Notes: generated by a model not told the origin, from the letters alone. A stretch of DNA of 64,000 nucleotides from Pseudothermotoga hypogea DSM 11164 = NBRC 106472 (GCF_000816145.1 NZ_CP007141.1:1798001-1862000); one strand, 5' to 3'; counted from the stretch's first letter, positions 15,944 to 24,868 are shown. A program made the numbers and translations.

Positions 15944-16186
15944 TCAGTTTTGCATCAAAATCTCCTTTGCTTCCTCCAATGTGGGTATCTTACCGGTGAG
16001 CACGATTTTTCCATCCACCGCTATGGCGGGTGTTGCGACGATCCCGCGGCTTACGATCTCGTTGATATCCTCCACTTTCTCCACTACGGCATCCACACCG
16101 AGTTCCTTAATCGCCGTCTCCATGATCTTGATAGTCTGCTTGCACCTCGCGCACCCTTTGCCGAACACTTCCACTTTTTTAGCCAT
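15944..16186 (-). CDS. Thioredoxin-like small disulfide protein (redox-active disulfide protein 2 type)
   Basis: 80 residues with a thioredoxin/glutaredoxin-like fold. The active site is GKGCARCKQT (Cys12, Cys15), with the cis-proline motif VATPAIAVDGK near residue 50. The start is ATG 16186, 7 bases after GGAGGG; the longer upstream frame is a shadow of the permease gene. It follows that permease by 23 bases and is the last gene of an arsR-type operon. A role in reducing a metalloid or the permease cysteines is plausible but not shown. Confidence 0.85.
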   Translation of the reverse strand: MAKKVEVFGKGCARCKQTIKIMETAIKELGVDAVVEKVEDINEIVSRGIVATPAIAVDGKIVLTGKIPTLEEAKEILMQN

Positions 16187-16209
16187 TCGAGATCCCTCCT
16201 TCGAGTTTT

Positions 16210-17307
16210 TCAATCCACGACTCCGTACAACATTCCAAAAATTGTGGAGAACAGCACCACCAAGGCGAAGTACGTGAACGCCTTCTTCTTTCCGAGCAAC
16301 TTCGTTATCACGATCATGCTCGGCAGACTCAACGAGTTTCCAGCCATGAGCAGAGCGAGCGTTGGACCTTTCGCCATTCCAAGTTCTCTGAGTGCTTGAA
16401 CGATGGGAACTTCTGTCAAGGTTGCGAAGTACATGAATGCACCTATCACCGAGGCCACTAAAGTCGACCAAAGATCGTTTCTTCCAAGCAGACGGACGAC
16501 GATCTCCTCTGGTAAGAGCTTGGTGATCACACCCGCAAGAAACACTCCAACGAAGAGATAGGGTAAGATCTTCTTGGCAAAGTCCCAAGTTTCAGAAAGC
16601 CAGAGCTTAGTTTTTTCTCTTTCAAAACCAAACGTTGCCATCATCAGTGTGGAAGCTCCTATCAAGCCCAAGCCAACGTTCTTCACGTTGTTGTTGATCC
16701 TCAAACCCGCAAGGATCATGAAAGACAGTTGCAAGAGAAAGAAGACCACACCGCGAAGATCACCTTCATTCCCTTGAGCAGTAACGAACCCACCACTTCC
16801 CTTCTCTCTGAACAGAAGCTCCATGGTCAATCCGATAAAAACGGCAGCCGTGATCGTGGCAAGCATTCTTGCGATTCCCAAATCCCATCCAAGCACGCGC
16901 GCAGTCAGAAATATCGCCGCGACGTTTATGGCAGGACCAGCGAAGAGGAACGTGGTGGCCGGTCCTATCCCAGCACCTTTCTTGTATATACCTCCAAAAA
17001 GCGGAAGAATCGTGCAGGAACAGACCGCCAAGATTGCTCCACTCACCGCCGCAACTGGATAGGATACGAATCTTTTCGCGTTCGGACCAAGAAGTTTGAG
17101 AACAGCATCTTTTCTAAGCATCGCAGATATCGTACCGGCGATGAAGAACGCAGGGACCAAGCACAACAGAACGTGCTGTCTGGCATAGTCGTTGAGCATT
17201 TTAAAGCCGTTGAGGATGCTTTGAGCGACGATCGGAGAGTCGAAAGGTACAAAGTAGAAAAGTACAAAAACCAGTGCGATGAGCAGAAAGATCTTCAGTT
17301 CACTCAC
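16210..17307 (-). CDS. Permease of the UPF0718/YraQ (ArsP-like) family
   Basis: 365 residues with about ten membrane helices in two halves. The conserved cysteine pair AVCSCTILPLFGGIYKKGAG (Cys96, Cys98) in the first half is typical of this family, some of whose members export organoarsenicals or other metalloids. It overlaps the arsR-like gene by 8 bases and precedes the thioredoxin-like gene, a common three-gene set. The substrate is unproven; arsenic/antimony compounds are the first guess. GTG start. Confidence 0.82.
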   Translation of the reverse strand: MSELKIFLLIALVFVLFYFVPFDSPIVAQSILNGFKMLNDYARQHVLLCLVPAFFIAGTISAMLRKDAVLKLLGPNAKRFVSYPVAAVSGAILAVCSCTILPLFGGIYKKGAGIGPATTFLFAGPAINVAAIFLTARVLGWDLGIARMLATITAAVFIGLTMELLFREKGSGGFVTAQGNEGDLRGVVFFLLQLSFMILAGLRINNNVKNVGLGLIGASTLMMATFGFEREKTKLWLSETWDFAKKILPYLFVGVFLAGVITKLLPEEIVVRLLGRNDLWSTLVASVIGAFMYFATLTEVPIVQALRELGMAKGPTLALLMAGNSLSLPSMIVITKLLGKKKAFTYFALVVLFSTIFGMLYGVVD

Positions 17308-17605
17308 TCAGCGTCATCTCCTTGGTTAAGAAACTCTCAACGTCGTTCAAAAGATGTAGCAGAAATTCGTTCTCTGCGAGTCTGTAATGAATCGTGTTTC
17401 CAGTCTTCTGTGATTCAACTAATCCAGTCAGCCTCAGGACCGCGAGGTGTTGAGAAAGGTTCGACTGGGTCGTGTTCAGATGCGACATGAGCTCACACAC
17501 GCACATTCGCCCGTGTTCTTTCAAAAGCAACACAACCTTCAGTCGCGTTGGGTGAGACAGAACTTTGAATATCTCCGCCATCCTTTGAAGATCCAACGCA
17601 ATCAA
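17300..17605 (-). CDS. ArsR/SmtB family metalloregulator
   Basis: About 100 residues, winged helix (MAEIFKVLSHPTRLKVVLLLKEHGRMCVCELMSHLNTTQSNLSQHLAVLRLTGLV). Cys35 and Cys37 in MCVCEL match the alpha-3 metal site (CVC) of ArsR proteins that sense As(III)/Sb(III). It should repress the operon until metalloid binds. The start is unsure: TTG 17605 lies one base from GGAGG, while TTG 17596 has 10-base spacing and is preferred. It is the first gene of arsR-permease-thioredoxin-like, with a palindrome just upstream. Confidence 0.88.
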   Translation of the reverse strand: MIALDLQRMAEIFKVLSHPTRLKVVLLLKEHGRMCVCELMSHLNTTQSNLSQHLAVLRLTGLVESQKTGNTIHYRLAENEFLLHLLNDVESFLTKEMTLSE

Positions 17606-17617
17606 TCCTCCGTTTTA

Positions 17618-17633
17618 AATATATCAGTATATT
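17618..17633. promoter_or_regulatory. Likely ArsR operator
   Basis: Perfect palindrome AATATA-tcag-TATATT, 12 bases before the arsR-like start. It has the ATA-N-TAT character of ArsR/SmtB operators. Position and shape support autorepression. Confidence 0.6.
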
Positions 17634-17696
17634 CGAAATTTTTCATAAACCCGGTGTATCGTTCTTCAAACGAAACACTCAACCGCGCCCACCGTG

Positions 17697-18563
17697 TCAA
17701 GGCAGGAAGAGCTTTAGATCGCTCACCTCGCTCAAGTATCTTGCAAGGGTCTGATAATCCCTCTTTCTCAGTTTTTCGAACAGATACCTTGCTAAGAGCT
17801 CTCTGTCGTGAGTTTTTTCGTAACCTAGCAAGAGCTCTTGTTCATCTTTTGTCAGATAGTGCAACACTTCGTAGCGCACTGGCTCATGCTCGCTCACGCG
17901 TTCAAGAGACTGTCTGAGTATCCTCTCGAGATCCTCTCTCAAAGTCCCCTTGGGTATGTCGGTCTTGAGATAGAAGTACAAATGTGCACAGAAATCTTTT
18001 GGATTTGCGCACAGTGCGATCGTTCGATCGAAATGGTTCTCGATCTCTTCGAGTGCCATAGTAGCCCGCAGCGCCACATCCATATGTGGATCTCTCAGCA
18101 AAGTTCTAAGATATTTCATGTTCTGTTCCACATTCAATCCCGAAATCACGTTCCTGACGATGTCCCTCACGACCTTCTTCTTCTCCTCAATGCTCCCCAC
18201 GGCCAAGATCGCCTTGATGGGGAGTGTTGATAAAACGTCCTCTTCAACGGTTGTGCGAATTTCGCTCGGAAGCTCAAGCTTAAAGAAACCCTCCAAACGT
18301 TTATTCCTCAACGGCACCACGAGGAAGAACCACGAGAAGGGATAAACCAGCGCGAGCAGCGCCGTTTCGGACAAGCTCTCGAAATTGAAGTAGAACAAAA
18401 CAGTTGAAACAACGATCAGACCAACGCTGAGCGGGATGAGCTCATAGACCAACAGAATCAACGACGAGATCACGGTGAACAAGTTCAGCGCGACCAAGAA
18501 CTTCCTCACCTTCGGCTCGTTCGTCGATTTTTCGTCGGGACGATCAACAAACCTCCAAACCAC
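17697..18563 (-). CDS. PelE-like membrane protein of the Pel-type polysaccharide locus
   Basis: 288 residues. Three to four hydrophobic segments lie near the N-terminus (roughly residues 20-85), followed by a ~190-residue helical, HEAT/TPR-like cytoplasmic part (LRDPHMDVALRATMALEEIE ...). PelE proteins are built from membrane helices plus helical repeats and assist PelD/PelF/PelG. I did not recognise it by sequence; the call rests on architecture and on being the fourth gene after pelF, pelG and pelD. Its GTG start overlaps pelD by 20 bases. It could instead be an unrelated lineage-specific component of the same complex. Confidence 0.55.
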   Translation of the reverse strand: MVWRFVDRPDEKSTNEPKVRKFLVALNLFTVISSLILLVYELIPLSVGLIVVSTVLFYFNFESLSETALLALVYPFSWFFLVVPLRNKRLEGFFKLELPSEIRTTVEEDVLSTLPIKAILAVGSIEEKKKVVRDIVRNVISGLNVEQNMKYLRTLLRDPHMDVALRATMALEEIENHFDRTIALCANPKDFCAHLYFYLKTDIPKGTLREDLERILRQSLERVSEHEPVRYEVLHYLTKDEQELLLGYEKTHDRELLARYLFEKLRKRDYQTLARYLSEVSDLKLFLP

Positions 18564-19752
18564 TGATTTTCACCAACCTCTCGAGCACTCTGGCTTTTCC
18601 GTTACGATCACACACGGGCAACAGCGCCCTCAAAACGACGAAACCGTCCTGCCTTTCTGCGAACAGAACGTCGGTCTTCCTGAATTTGCCAATTACTTCG
18701 TTGTGCAGCTCTGAGCTGTACTTCAAGCAAATCTCCTCGAATGGTATGCCGAACCGATCCTTCCTTTTCTGCAACACTTCCCTCTTCTTGATGTAATATG
18801 TTTCATCCCAAGTGCCATCGTCTTTTTTGTGTTTCATCCGTGCGATCTTCTCTTGTTCAAAGATGATCTTCGCATTGGCGTACATCCAATCTGCGACGGC
18901 TTTGATGTACCTCACAAGCACTTCGGAAAACTTCTCGTAAGGGACATCCTCCACCACCAGTACCCCGAACGGGTTCGACCCCTCACCCATCACGATTGCG
19001 AAGAAAGGCTCATACGAAGTTATCTCTTTCTTCAGCAAGACCCTTGGAAGCGTTGAATAACCATTCTCGAGCGCATCTTCGATCACTTTGGAATGGCTCA
19101 CCTCCAATGCATTCGGCAATTTCTTCGCACCGACTCCAGCGACGAACCTCAGAAACCGCTTCTCTTCGTACCTGTACAAGTTCAGAGAGTCCAGCTCGAA
19201 GAACTGCGCGATGACCTCCACGGCCCTCGTCAGCATCTCGTCGAAATCCAGTATCTCGAGTTCTCTCAACCTTTCCAAGAGGACGATCAAACCTTCGCCT
19301 TCGAAGTATATCCTCGACTGCAGTTGGGTGATAATCACCTTCATTCTCTCGATGCCTTGGATCAAGTCGTTCTTTTCCAACTCGATTTTTTTGATCTCGT
19401 TTCTCAGGTCCCTGATCTGTCTGTTGAAGGTTTCGCCAATGATCCCCACCATCGCACCCACCGCAATGGTGAAGATCCTCAACTCGCTTTCGATAACGAT
19501 CTCCTTCGCAATCAGGGGGAAAACTTCGAAGATCAAAAGACACGAGATAAAGATCAAAAGACCGTATCTCGCAGACCAGAGGAAAACGAGTGCGATTGAG
19601 ATGTACACTGCGATTTTCACGTCGAAATGAAAGCCCTTCTGAGCCAACCAAACAGAGCCCAGAAAGATCAAAAACTCAACGACTTGAAAGATCATCTTCT
19701 GCCAATCTCTCAGTTCTCGAACCTTCTTTCGTTCACTCCTCAACGTTCTCAT
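18544..19752 (-). CDS. pelD: PelD-like c-di-GMP receptor
   Basis: 402 residues: four membrane helices (~25-110), a coiled-coil-like linker (~108-145), a GAF domain (~150-300) and a degenerate GGDEF domain (~305-402). In the last domain the motif RKTD (358-361) stands just before ERQDGF, which replaces the catalytic GGDEF. That is the arrangement of the RxxD inhibitory site by which PelD binds c-di-GMP without making it. It should switch on Pel polymer synthesis by PelF when c-di-GMP rises. It overlaps pelG by 20 bases and the PelE-like gene by 20 bases. Domain layout and neighbours make this a firm call. Confidence 0.85.
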   Translation of the reverse strand: MRTLRSERKKVRELRDWQKMIFQVVEFLIFLGSVWLAQKGFHFDVKIAVYISIALVFLWSARYGLLIFISCLLIFEVFPLIAKEIVIESELRIFTIAVGAMVGIIGETFNRQIRDLRNEIKKIELEKNDLIQGIERMKVIITQLQSRIYFEGEGLIVLLERLRELEILDFDEMLTRAVEVIAQFFELDSLNLYRYEEKRFLRFVAGVGAKKLPNALEVSHSKVIEDALENGYSTLPRVLLKKEITSYEPFFAIVMGEGSNPFGVLVVEDVPYEKFSEVLVRYIKAVADWMYANAKIIFEQEKIARMKHKKDDGTWDETYYIKKREVLQKRKDRFGIPFEEICLKYSSELHNEVIGKFRKTDVLFAERQDGFVVLRALLPVCDRNGKARVLERLVKISGLEVC

Positions 19753-21130
19753 GCACGATCACCTGCCGATTTGCGATCCCTATCTCTCTACGAATGAACT
19801 CGAAGTGCAGAAGATCTTTGTACACCCTCTTGAAACTCAGCCACCCGTACAGTGTGGCAACGGAAAAGCCAACAAGGAAACCCAACGCCGGGAAGGTTCT
19901 CAGGTAGAACAGCGACACCACGAGGTTCACAACAGAAGCCATCATCGCCGAGCGCATGGGTATCTCGGCCAAGTCGAAATAGTACGCCAGCAGAGAGACG
20001 TACAAGAATGCCCCATTGGCGGCCGCTCCGAGGATGCCAAAGCGCAACGCCTTCAAGCTGTACTCGTCGAACTGAAGTGTCCTGGCGATGTAGCCAGAGA
20101 GAGTGAGACCCAAGAGCACGAACACAAACTGAACAGCAAAGATGGTTTTCGTCGTTGAAGAGATGTTGTCGTCCAAGATGCGCTTGTTGATTTTCACGTA
20201 ATTGAGTGTCCTGTTCTCCTCCAACGACTGGTAGAACATTCTGTACTTCAAGTAGAAGTTGGTCTCCAAGCTGAGCACGAAGAGGGTAAGAGTGGGGATT
20301 ATGAACAGATAGGACAGAAACATGGGAATGTCGTAGGATGGAGCGAAGACGAACCCCTTGACGATGGGTTTTCCTATGTAGATCCACGCAACGAAGTCAT
20401 CCACCCAAGCGCCCAGATAGGTCAAGACCCCGGTGATGGCTTGTGATTTGAACCTACGGATCGCCTGCCAGAAAAGTAAGCTTCTCGTTGGTTTTCTTCC
20501 AGTGTACAGGTATCTCTTCACGAACACGTGCAGGAAGAAGAGTATGAACATGAGTCCGAAATTGTAGCCAAGATAAGCGAAGTTCTCGCCTTTGATCTTG
20601 AAGAGTTGCACGCCCATGACCAACCCGAGCACGTTACCCACCCCGAATCCCACCAAGACGGGGGTGAAGACCATCATCGTCGTGACGAAGATCGTCTGAA
20701 CCCACACCACTGTCAGAACGACCAGAGAGTAAGAAAAAAGCAAGAGTTTGAACCAATCGTCGATCCGACTGATAAGTGAGAAAATCGTCAAGAAGACGCC
20801 ACTGGAGAGGACCGCGTACAGCACGGTCGAGGAGTAGAGTTCGTACATTTTCGAAAATTCTTTCCTGTATATGAGATCTGCGAGGTACCTGGTCACAGAG
20901 ATCGACACGCCTCCAAAGAGCAGCGTCGAAAAGATGAAGCTGTACACCACGGCTGAGGTGAAGAAGAGAGTTTCGTTCCTCGGCAGAAGGACTATCAACA
21001 AAAACAGTGTGAGTGAACACATGATCCAAGGTCCCGCGCTCACGTTGGCTGAATAGAAGATGCTGACGATGTCCATCAAAAAAGAGTTTTTCTTCAGAAG
21101 CTTGTTGAGCTCAAAACCTATTCCAGCCAC
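19733..21130 (-). CDS. pelG: PelG-like polysaccharide export/translocation protein
   Basis: 465 residues with twelve predicted membrane helices, of the MOP (Wzx/MATE-related) type. The N-terminus MAGIGFELNKLLKKNSF is the characteristic PelG opening. PelG works with PelD and PelE in the inner-membrane complex that moves the polymer made by PelF. The GTG start at 21130 follows GGAGG by 9 bases and overlaps the pelF end by 20 bases. Confidence 0.9.
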   Translation of the reverse strand: MAGIGFELNKLLKKNSFLMDIVSIFYSANVSAGPWIMCSLTLFLLIVLLPRNETLFFTSAVVYSFIFSTLLFGGVSISVTRYLADLIYRKEFSKMYELYSSTVLYAVLSSGVFLTIFSLISRIDDWFKLLLFSYSLVVLTVVWVQTIFVTTMMVFTPVLVGFGVGNVLGLVMGVQLFKIKGENFAYLGYNFGLMFILFFLHVFVKRYLYTGRKPTRSLLFWQAIRRFKSQAITGVLTYLGAWVDDFVAWIYIGKPIVKGFVFAPSYDIPMFLSYLFIIPTLTLFVLSLETNFYLKYRMFYQSLEENRTLNYVKINKRILDDNISSTTKTIFAVQFVFVLLGLTLSGYIARTLQFDEYSLKALRFGILGAAANGAFLYVSLLAYYFDLAEIPMRSAMMASVVNLVVSLFYLRTFPALGFLVGFSVATLYGWLSFKRVYKDLLHFEFIRREIGIANRQVIVHENVEE

Positions 21131-22514
21131 CCTTGACGACCTCCGTGTACAATTCTCTGTACGCTTCTATCATCCGCTGAAGCGTGTATTTTTCCTTGAC
21201 GATCCTTTTTCCATTCTCAGAAAAGGTCTTCCACAACGATTTATCCTTGGCAAGCAAGATGAGTTTTTCGGCCATGGACACGTAATCACCAGGTTCAACC
21301 ACGAAACCCGATTGACCATCAGGATCGAGCGCGATCTCGGCACAGTTTCCGACGTTGGTTACGACGGTGGGCAATCCACACGCCATGGCCTCGAGTTGAA
21401 CCAAGGGTTGACCTTCGGAGACGCTGCTTATGAGCAGAACGTCCATCATACCGTAATACTTCGACACATCGGCTCGAGATGTGAAAACGACCTTGTCTTC
21501 CAGGCCGAGTCGTCTCACCAGTCCAACACATTTGCTGTAATAGTCTTCGTCTTCGTCGGTGGGACCTATGATGTAGAGTTTCGAATTCGGCACTTCCTTG
21601 ATCACTATGTCGAACGCTTTGATACCCGTCGTTATCCCTTTGATCGGCACGACCCGTCCGACGATCGCGATGTTGAATCCGTCGTGCTCGGTTCTCTGTA
21701 TCTTCGAAAACTTCTCCACGTCGATGCCGTTGGGTATCACGCGCATCTTGCCGAAATCCGCGTTCAATTCCAGCTGGAAGAGTTGATTCTTCTCGAAAAG
21801 GGTTGTCAAAACATCGCACTCCATATAGACCGTCTCGCTTATGAGTCTGAAGATTTCTATCCAGGGTTTCTTGTACACCTCTGGCACGCTTGACGACTTC
21901 GTTATCTCGATCTCCCTCTCCCTGTGGTAGATTCCGTGCTCCGTCACGATCAGTTTTCCTCCGTGAACGTACTTTCCACTCAGAGCGCTGAGTGATGCGT
22001 AACCCGTCGTGGTCGCGTGGTACACGTCGGCTTTCGGTGGGAGCGACTGGATGGCGCTGAGTATGGGGACCATGAAACCTATCACGGTCCAGTAAAAACC
22101 CGTGAAACCCTCCTGAGGAAAGTACTTCTCGTAGATCTCCGTAATGAAATTCCAAAACGATCTTTCTTGCAGCACCCAATCCAAGTGTTTCCCCGCAACT
22201 GAACGGAGCACGCGCGCGAAGAAGTGTGACCTGTCTTCTTTGAGTGCTATCAACTGCCTCACGTTGTCGACAATCTCCTGCTCGTTCAACGAATCTTTCG
22301 ACCTCGAAAAGTCACACGAGAAGAGGAGATACTCATAAATGCGTTTCAAATTCTTCGGCATTTTGTAGCTGAAAGGCCTGTTCCAACGCCAAGGTGCCAG
22401 ATGGACCACGTCGAACTCGATGTCTGGCATGTTTTCGATGAGCATTTGAACCCAAGAAGAAACGCCACCTGTTATGTAGGGATAGGTTCCCTCCACCAGG
22501 ATGCACACACGCAT
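21111..22514 (-). CDS. pelF: PelF-like glycosyltransferase (GT4)
   Basis: 467 residues, cytoplasmic GT-B fold. The N-terminal glycine-rich loop EGTYPYITGGVSSWVQ is the PelF hallmark. The C-terminal half has IVGRVVPIKGI and SSVSEGQPLVQLEAMACGLPTVVTNVG with the E-x7-E-type donor site. PelF polymerises UDP-activated N-acetylhexosamines into the Pel chain. ATG 22514 follows GAGGGA. It heads the pelF-G-D-E-like run; an RsiV-like gene lies 57 bases upstream on the same strand. Confidence 0.9.
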   Translation of the reverse strand: MRVCILVEGTYPYITGGVSSWVQMLIENMPDIEFDVVHLAPWRWNRPFSYKMPKNLKRIYEYLLFSCDFSRSKDSLNEQEIVDNVRQLIALKEDRSHFFARVLRSVAGKHLDWVLQERSFWNFITEIYEKYFPQEGFTGFYWTVIGFMVPILSAIQSLPPKADVYHATTTGYASLSALSGKYVHGGKLIVTEHGIYHREREIEITKSSSVPEVYKKPWIEIFRLISETVYMECDVLTTLFEKNQLFQLELNADFGKMRVIPNGIDVEKFSKIQRTEHDGFNIAIVGRVVPIKGITTGIKAFDIVIKEVPNSKLYIIGPTDEDEDYYSKCVGLVRRLGLEDKVVFTSRADVSKYYGMMDVLLISSVSEGQPLVQLEAMACGLPTVVTNVGNCAEIALDPDGQSGFVVEPGDYVSMAEKLILLAKDKSLWKTFSENGKRIVKEKYTLQRMIEAYRELYTEVVKGGWNRF

Positions 22515-22571
22515 CTCATAGTCCCTCGCGGCCGGTTTTTAATTATTATCGGCTTAAAGTATCTTTAGATG

Positions 22572-23285
22572 TCAAAACGAGAGCTTCAGACCATCTTGAA
22601 ACTTCGACCAAGGAATCGTGATGTCCAAGATTCCAAGCGCGAAAGGGCTAACAACGTATGGTGGAAAGTACAGCGTCAAACCGACTTTAGAAACGGTGAA
22701 AGCGAGCTGTTCCACGTTCAACCGTCGCAGTTCATCCACGGCGTTCGGAAGGAACAGTTCTGGTTGGCTCTTGAACTGTTCAATCAAATATTGTTTCATG
22801 AGTCCTTCGTAGTCGAAAGAGTCGTTGAAGAGATCCTTCAGTTTCAAAATCTTGCGTTCAACGAGATCGACCGTGTAGCTGAAAACGTTCAAATGCTCGT
22901 GTGCTCCACCCGTGTAGTGAGAAACGTAGATGACGCAACTCAAGAGCTCGCCTGACAGGTACGTCACGATCGTTCTGGACCACAAGCTGTAAGGCAGGCT
23001 CGAAGACAGTATCGGATCGTTTTGTACCCATTTCGCATCCTCGAGCACGCGATTCACGAGCAACGTGAACCTTTCTTCGATCTCCCCGTTGAAACTCTTC
23101 GAAAACTCCACATCCTTGGCAATTTTCAACCAAGGTATTCGAAGATCCACCTTGATCAGTTCGTTTTCGAACCTCTTTTCCAAGATCTTCAGCTCGATCA
23201 GATCGGTGAATTCACCTTGAAAGCTCAACGATACAGCTACTGAGATCGGGAGAAAAAGAAAAAAGATCAGGAGCAGCTTTCTCAC
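22572..23285 (-). CDS. Exported DUF3298/DUF4163 (RsiV-like) protein
   Basis: About 237 residues. A signal peptide or anchor (VRKLLLIFFLFLPISVAVSLSF) is followed by a fold with the motif SHYTGGAHEHLNVFSYTVDL, typical of DUF3298, and a C-terminal IPWSKFQDGLKL. Such domains occur in RsiV and in the N-terminal part of PdaC-type peptidoglycan deacetylases. Here there is no deacetylase domain. The start GTG 23285 is 8 bases from AGGAG. Placed directly before pelF, it may act outside the membrane on the polysaccharide or wall; this is inference. No anti-sigma helix or sigma gene is present. Confidence 0.65.
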   Translation of the reverse strand: MRKLLLIFFLFLPISVAVSLSFQGEFTDLIELKILEKRFENELIKVDLRIPWLKIAKDVEFSKSFNGEIEERFTLLVNRVLEDAKWVQNDPILSSSLPYSLWSRTIVTYLSGELLSCVIYVSHYTGGAHEHLNVFSYTVDLVERKILKLKDLFNDSFDYEGLMKQYLIEQFKSQPELFLPNAVDELRRLNVEQLAFTVSKVGLTLYFPPYVVSPFALGILDITIPWSKFQDGLKLSF

Positions 23286-23400
23286 GCTCACCACTCCTGA
23301 TCGATATTGTATCATCTCGTCATAGGTAAAAGAGTTCAGACACCTTACTCTTCATTGTGGAGGCAATTGTGGAAGGCAACACCTATTGTCGTACGAGACG

Positions 23401-23420
23401 GCCCACGGGCTTTTGTGGGC
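23401..23420 (-). terminator. Hairpin after the isomerase gene (weak terminator)
   Basis: GCCCAC / GTGGGC with an 8-base loop, 34 bases after the isomerase stop. No T-tract follows on the minus strand, so termination would be weak or factor-assisted. Confidence 0.4.
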
Positions 23421-23454
23421 TGATCCTGCAGAGAGCACTTTCACACCAGGTCAT

Positions 23455-24858
23455 TTACCCCCTGTGCCAGTAAATCTCGATACCTTTGTATTTCTCCAGG
23501 GCTTCTTTGATAGCTTTGGCCGCTCGTGAGAGATTGATCGCCACATGGTGTTCAAAACCGTTTGAACATATGTAATTCATGAGCTCCTGCAAATTCTCAA
23601 CACGAGCGATACCCCTCGAACCAAAAGTTTTTGGATCCTCAGGAACTATTTCACCTTCCCCAACGTATCCTATGAGCTTACCTTCAAGATCGTTACTGGA
23701 CAATCTGAAGAACGTGAACGGACCAGACTTGATTTTTCCCGCACAAGCTCCATACGCGTTCTGACTACCGACGGTTGTACCTATCACATCGGCAAACTTT
23801 ATCTCAGCGCTCTCATACACGGAGATTGGGAAATTCCCACAGTGGAACAGAATTGCTTCATCGTCTGAAGTGTAATTGTTGTTCCAATCGACGATCGCTG
23901 ATGGCTTGCCTGAAGCCGCTTGTAATATGTACATGGAGAGAGCTCCCATCACGTCGACTTCGCAAGCGCTCGGCTTCAATCTTTCGCTCAACAAACTCAT
24001 AACTGTGCACGGAGTGATGTGCAACTGTTTTTCCAGGATCGTCCAGCACTGTATCGAAACGGCATCTATTTCATTCTCCTCTAACCACCTTTCCAGGACT
24101 ATGGACAATTTCGCCATCGTCTCCAAAGCTTCTCTTGGAACGATCCGAACCACATACTTTTTCTTGACATCCTCGATCCACTGATCGATCTTCTCTTGAT
24201 CGTTGATCTGTTGGATTTTGAAAAGTATCTCGGACAGGTCTATAGTTTCCACGCTCACTCCAATAGCTTCAAGCAACTTCTCTGAGAACCTAACAGTGTT
24301 GAACGCGTTCGGACGGGCCCCAACTGCTCCAATTCTTACTCTCTTTAAGGATCTCACAATGTTGCAGACGCTGGCAAACCATTTTATATCTTGCTCGAAG
24401 AACATCGAATCGATGTCCTCAGTGTGTTTTGAAGTCAGAGAGAAAGGAATACCAAACTGCTTGAGGTTATTGCAGACAGATATCTTTCCGCAGAAACTAT
24501 CCCGCCTGTGGGCTAAATCAAGCTTTTCAGGATCGTCATTGAAGGCATGAACAAGCACCGGAACGTTCAGACCACTCATCTTTATCGCCTGTGCGATCGA
24601 TTTTTCATCACCAAAATTCGGTAGGGTCACTATGATCCCGTGGATGTTACTCGCGTTTTCAGCAAACAATTTCGCACATTTTTTTGCATCCGCAAAAGTC
24701 TCCACTGCTCCCAATTTTGTGTCCGCTGGTGATAGGCAGACGACATCGAAGCCCATTTCTTCGAGCTTTTTCATGATCTTCTCTCTACCGGAAGCAACCA
24801 GAGAATCTGGAAAGAAGTCCCTGTTTCCCACGATCAAACCGAAACACATCTTCTTCAT
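23455..24858 (-). CDS. Sugar isomerase of the L-fucose/L-arabinose isomerase superfamily
   Basis: About 467 residues. The overall pattern (GLIVGNRDFFPDSLVASGREKI at the start; GIIVTLPNFGDE; QCWTILEKQLHITPCTVMSLLSE; ACEVDVMGALSMY; DWNNNY) matches the Mn2+-dependent fucose/arabinose isomerase-like proteins. Glu and Asp in CEVDVMG and a late His (EHHVAINLS) fit metal and substrate sites. It should convert an aldose to a ketose for the FGGY kinase encoded just upstream. The start ATG 24858 is 8 bases from GAGG. It is the last gene of the operon. The substrate is not assignable from sequence; I recall T. maritima 'fucose isomerase-related' genes in the same context. Confidence 0.75.
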   Translation of the reverse strand: MKKMCFGLIVGNRDFFPDSLVASGREKIMKKLEEMGFDVVCLSPADTKLGAVETFADAKKCAKLFAENASNIHGIIVTLPNFGDEKSIAQAIKMSGLNVPVLVHAFNDDPEKLDLAHRRDSFCGKISVCNNLKQFGIPFSLTSKHTEDIDSMFFEQDIKWFASVCNIVRSLKRVRIGAVGARPNAFNTVRFSEKLLEAIGVSVETIDLSEILFKIQQINDQEKIDQWIEDVKKKYVVRIVPREALETMAKLSIVLERWLEENEIDAVSIQCWTILEKQLHITPCTVMSLLSERLKPSACEVDVMGALSMYILQAASGKPSAIVDWNNNYTSDDEAILFHCGNFPISVYESAEIKFADVIGTTVGSQNAYGACAGKIKSGPFTFFRLSSNDLEGKLIGYVGEGEIVPEDPKTFGSRGIARVENLQELMNYICSNGFEHHVAINLSRAAKAIKEALEKYKGIEIYWHRG

Positions 24859-24868
24859 GTCCTTCACC

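Noticed and set aside
16187-16588. Longer N-terminus for the thioredoxin-like protein
   Set aside because: It runs antisense-free but through the permease gene in another frame; ATG 16186 with GGAGGG is clear.
22572-23285. RsiV-type anti-sigma factor
   Set aside because: The DUF3298 domain is there, but no cytoplasmic anti-sigma helix and no sigma factor gene lie beside it.
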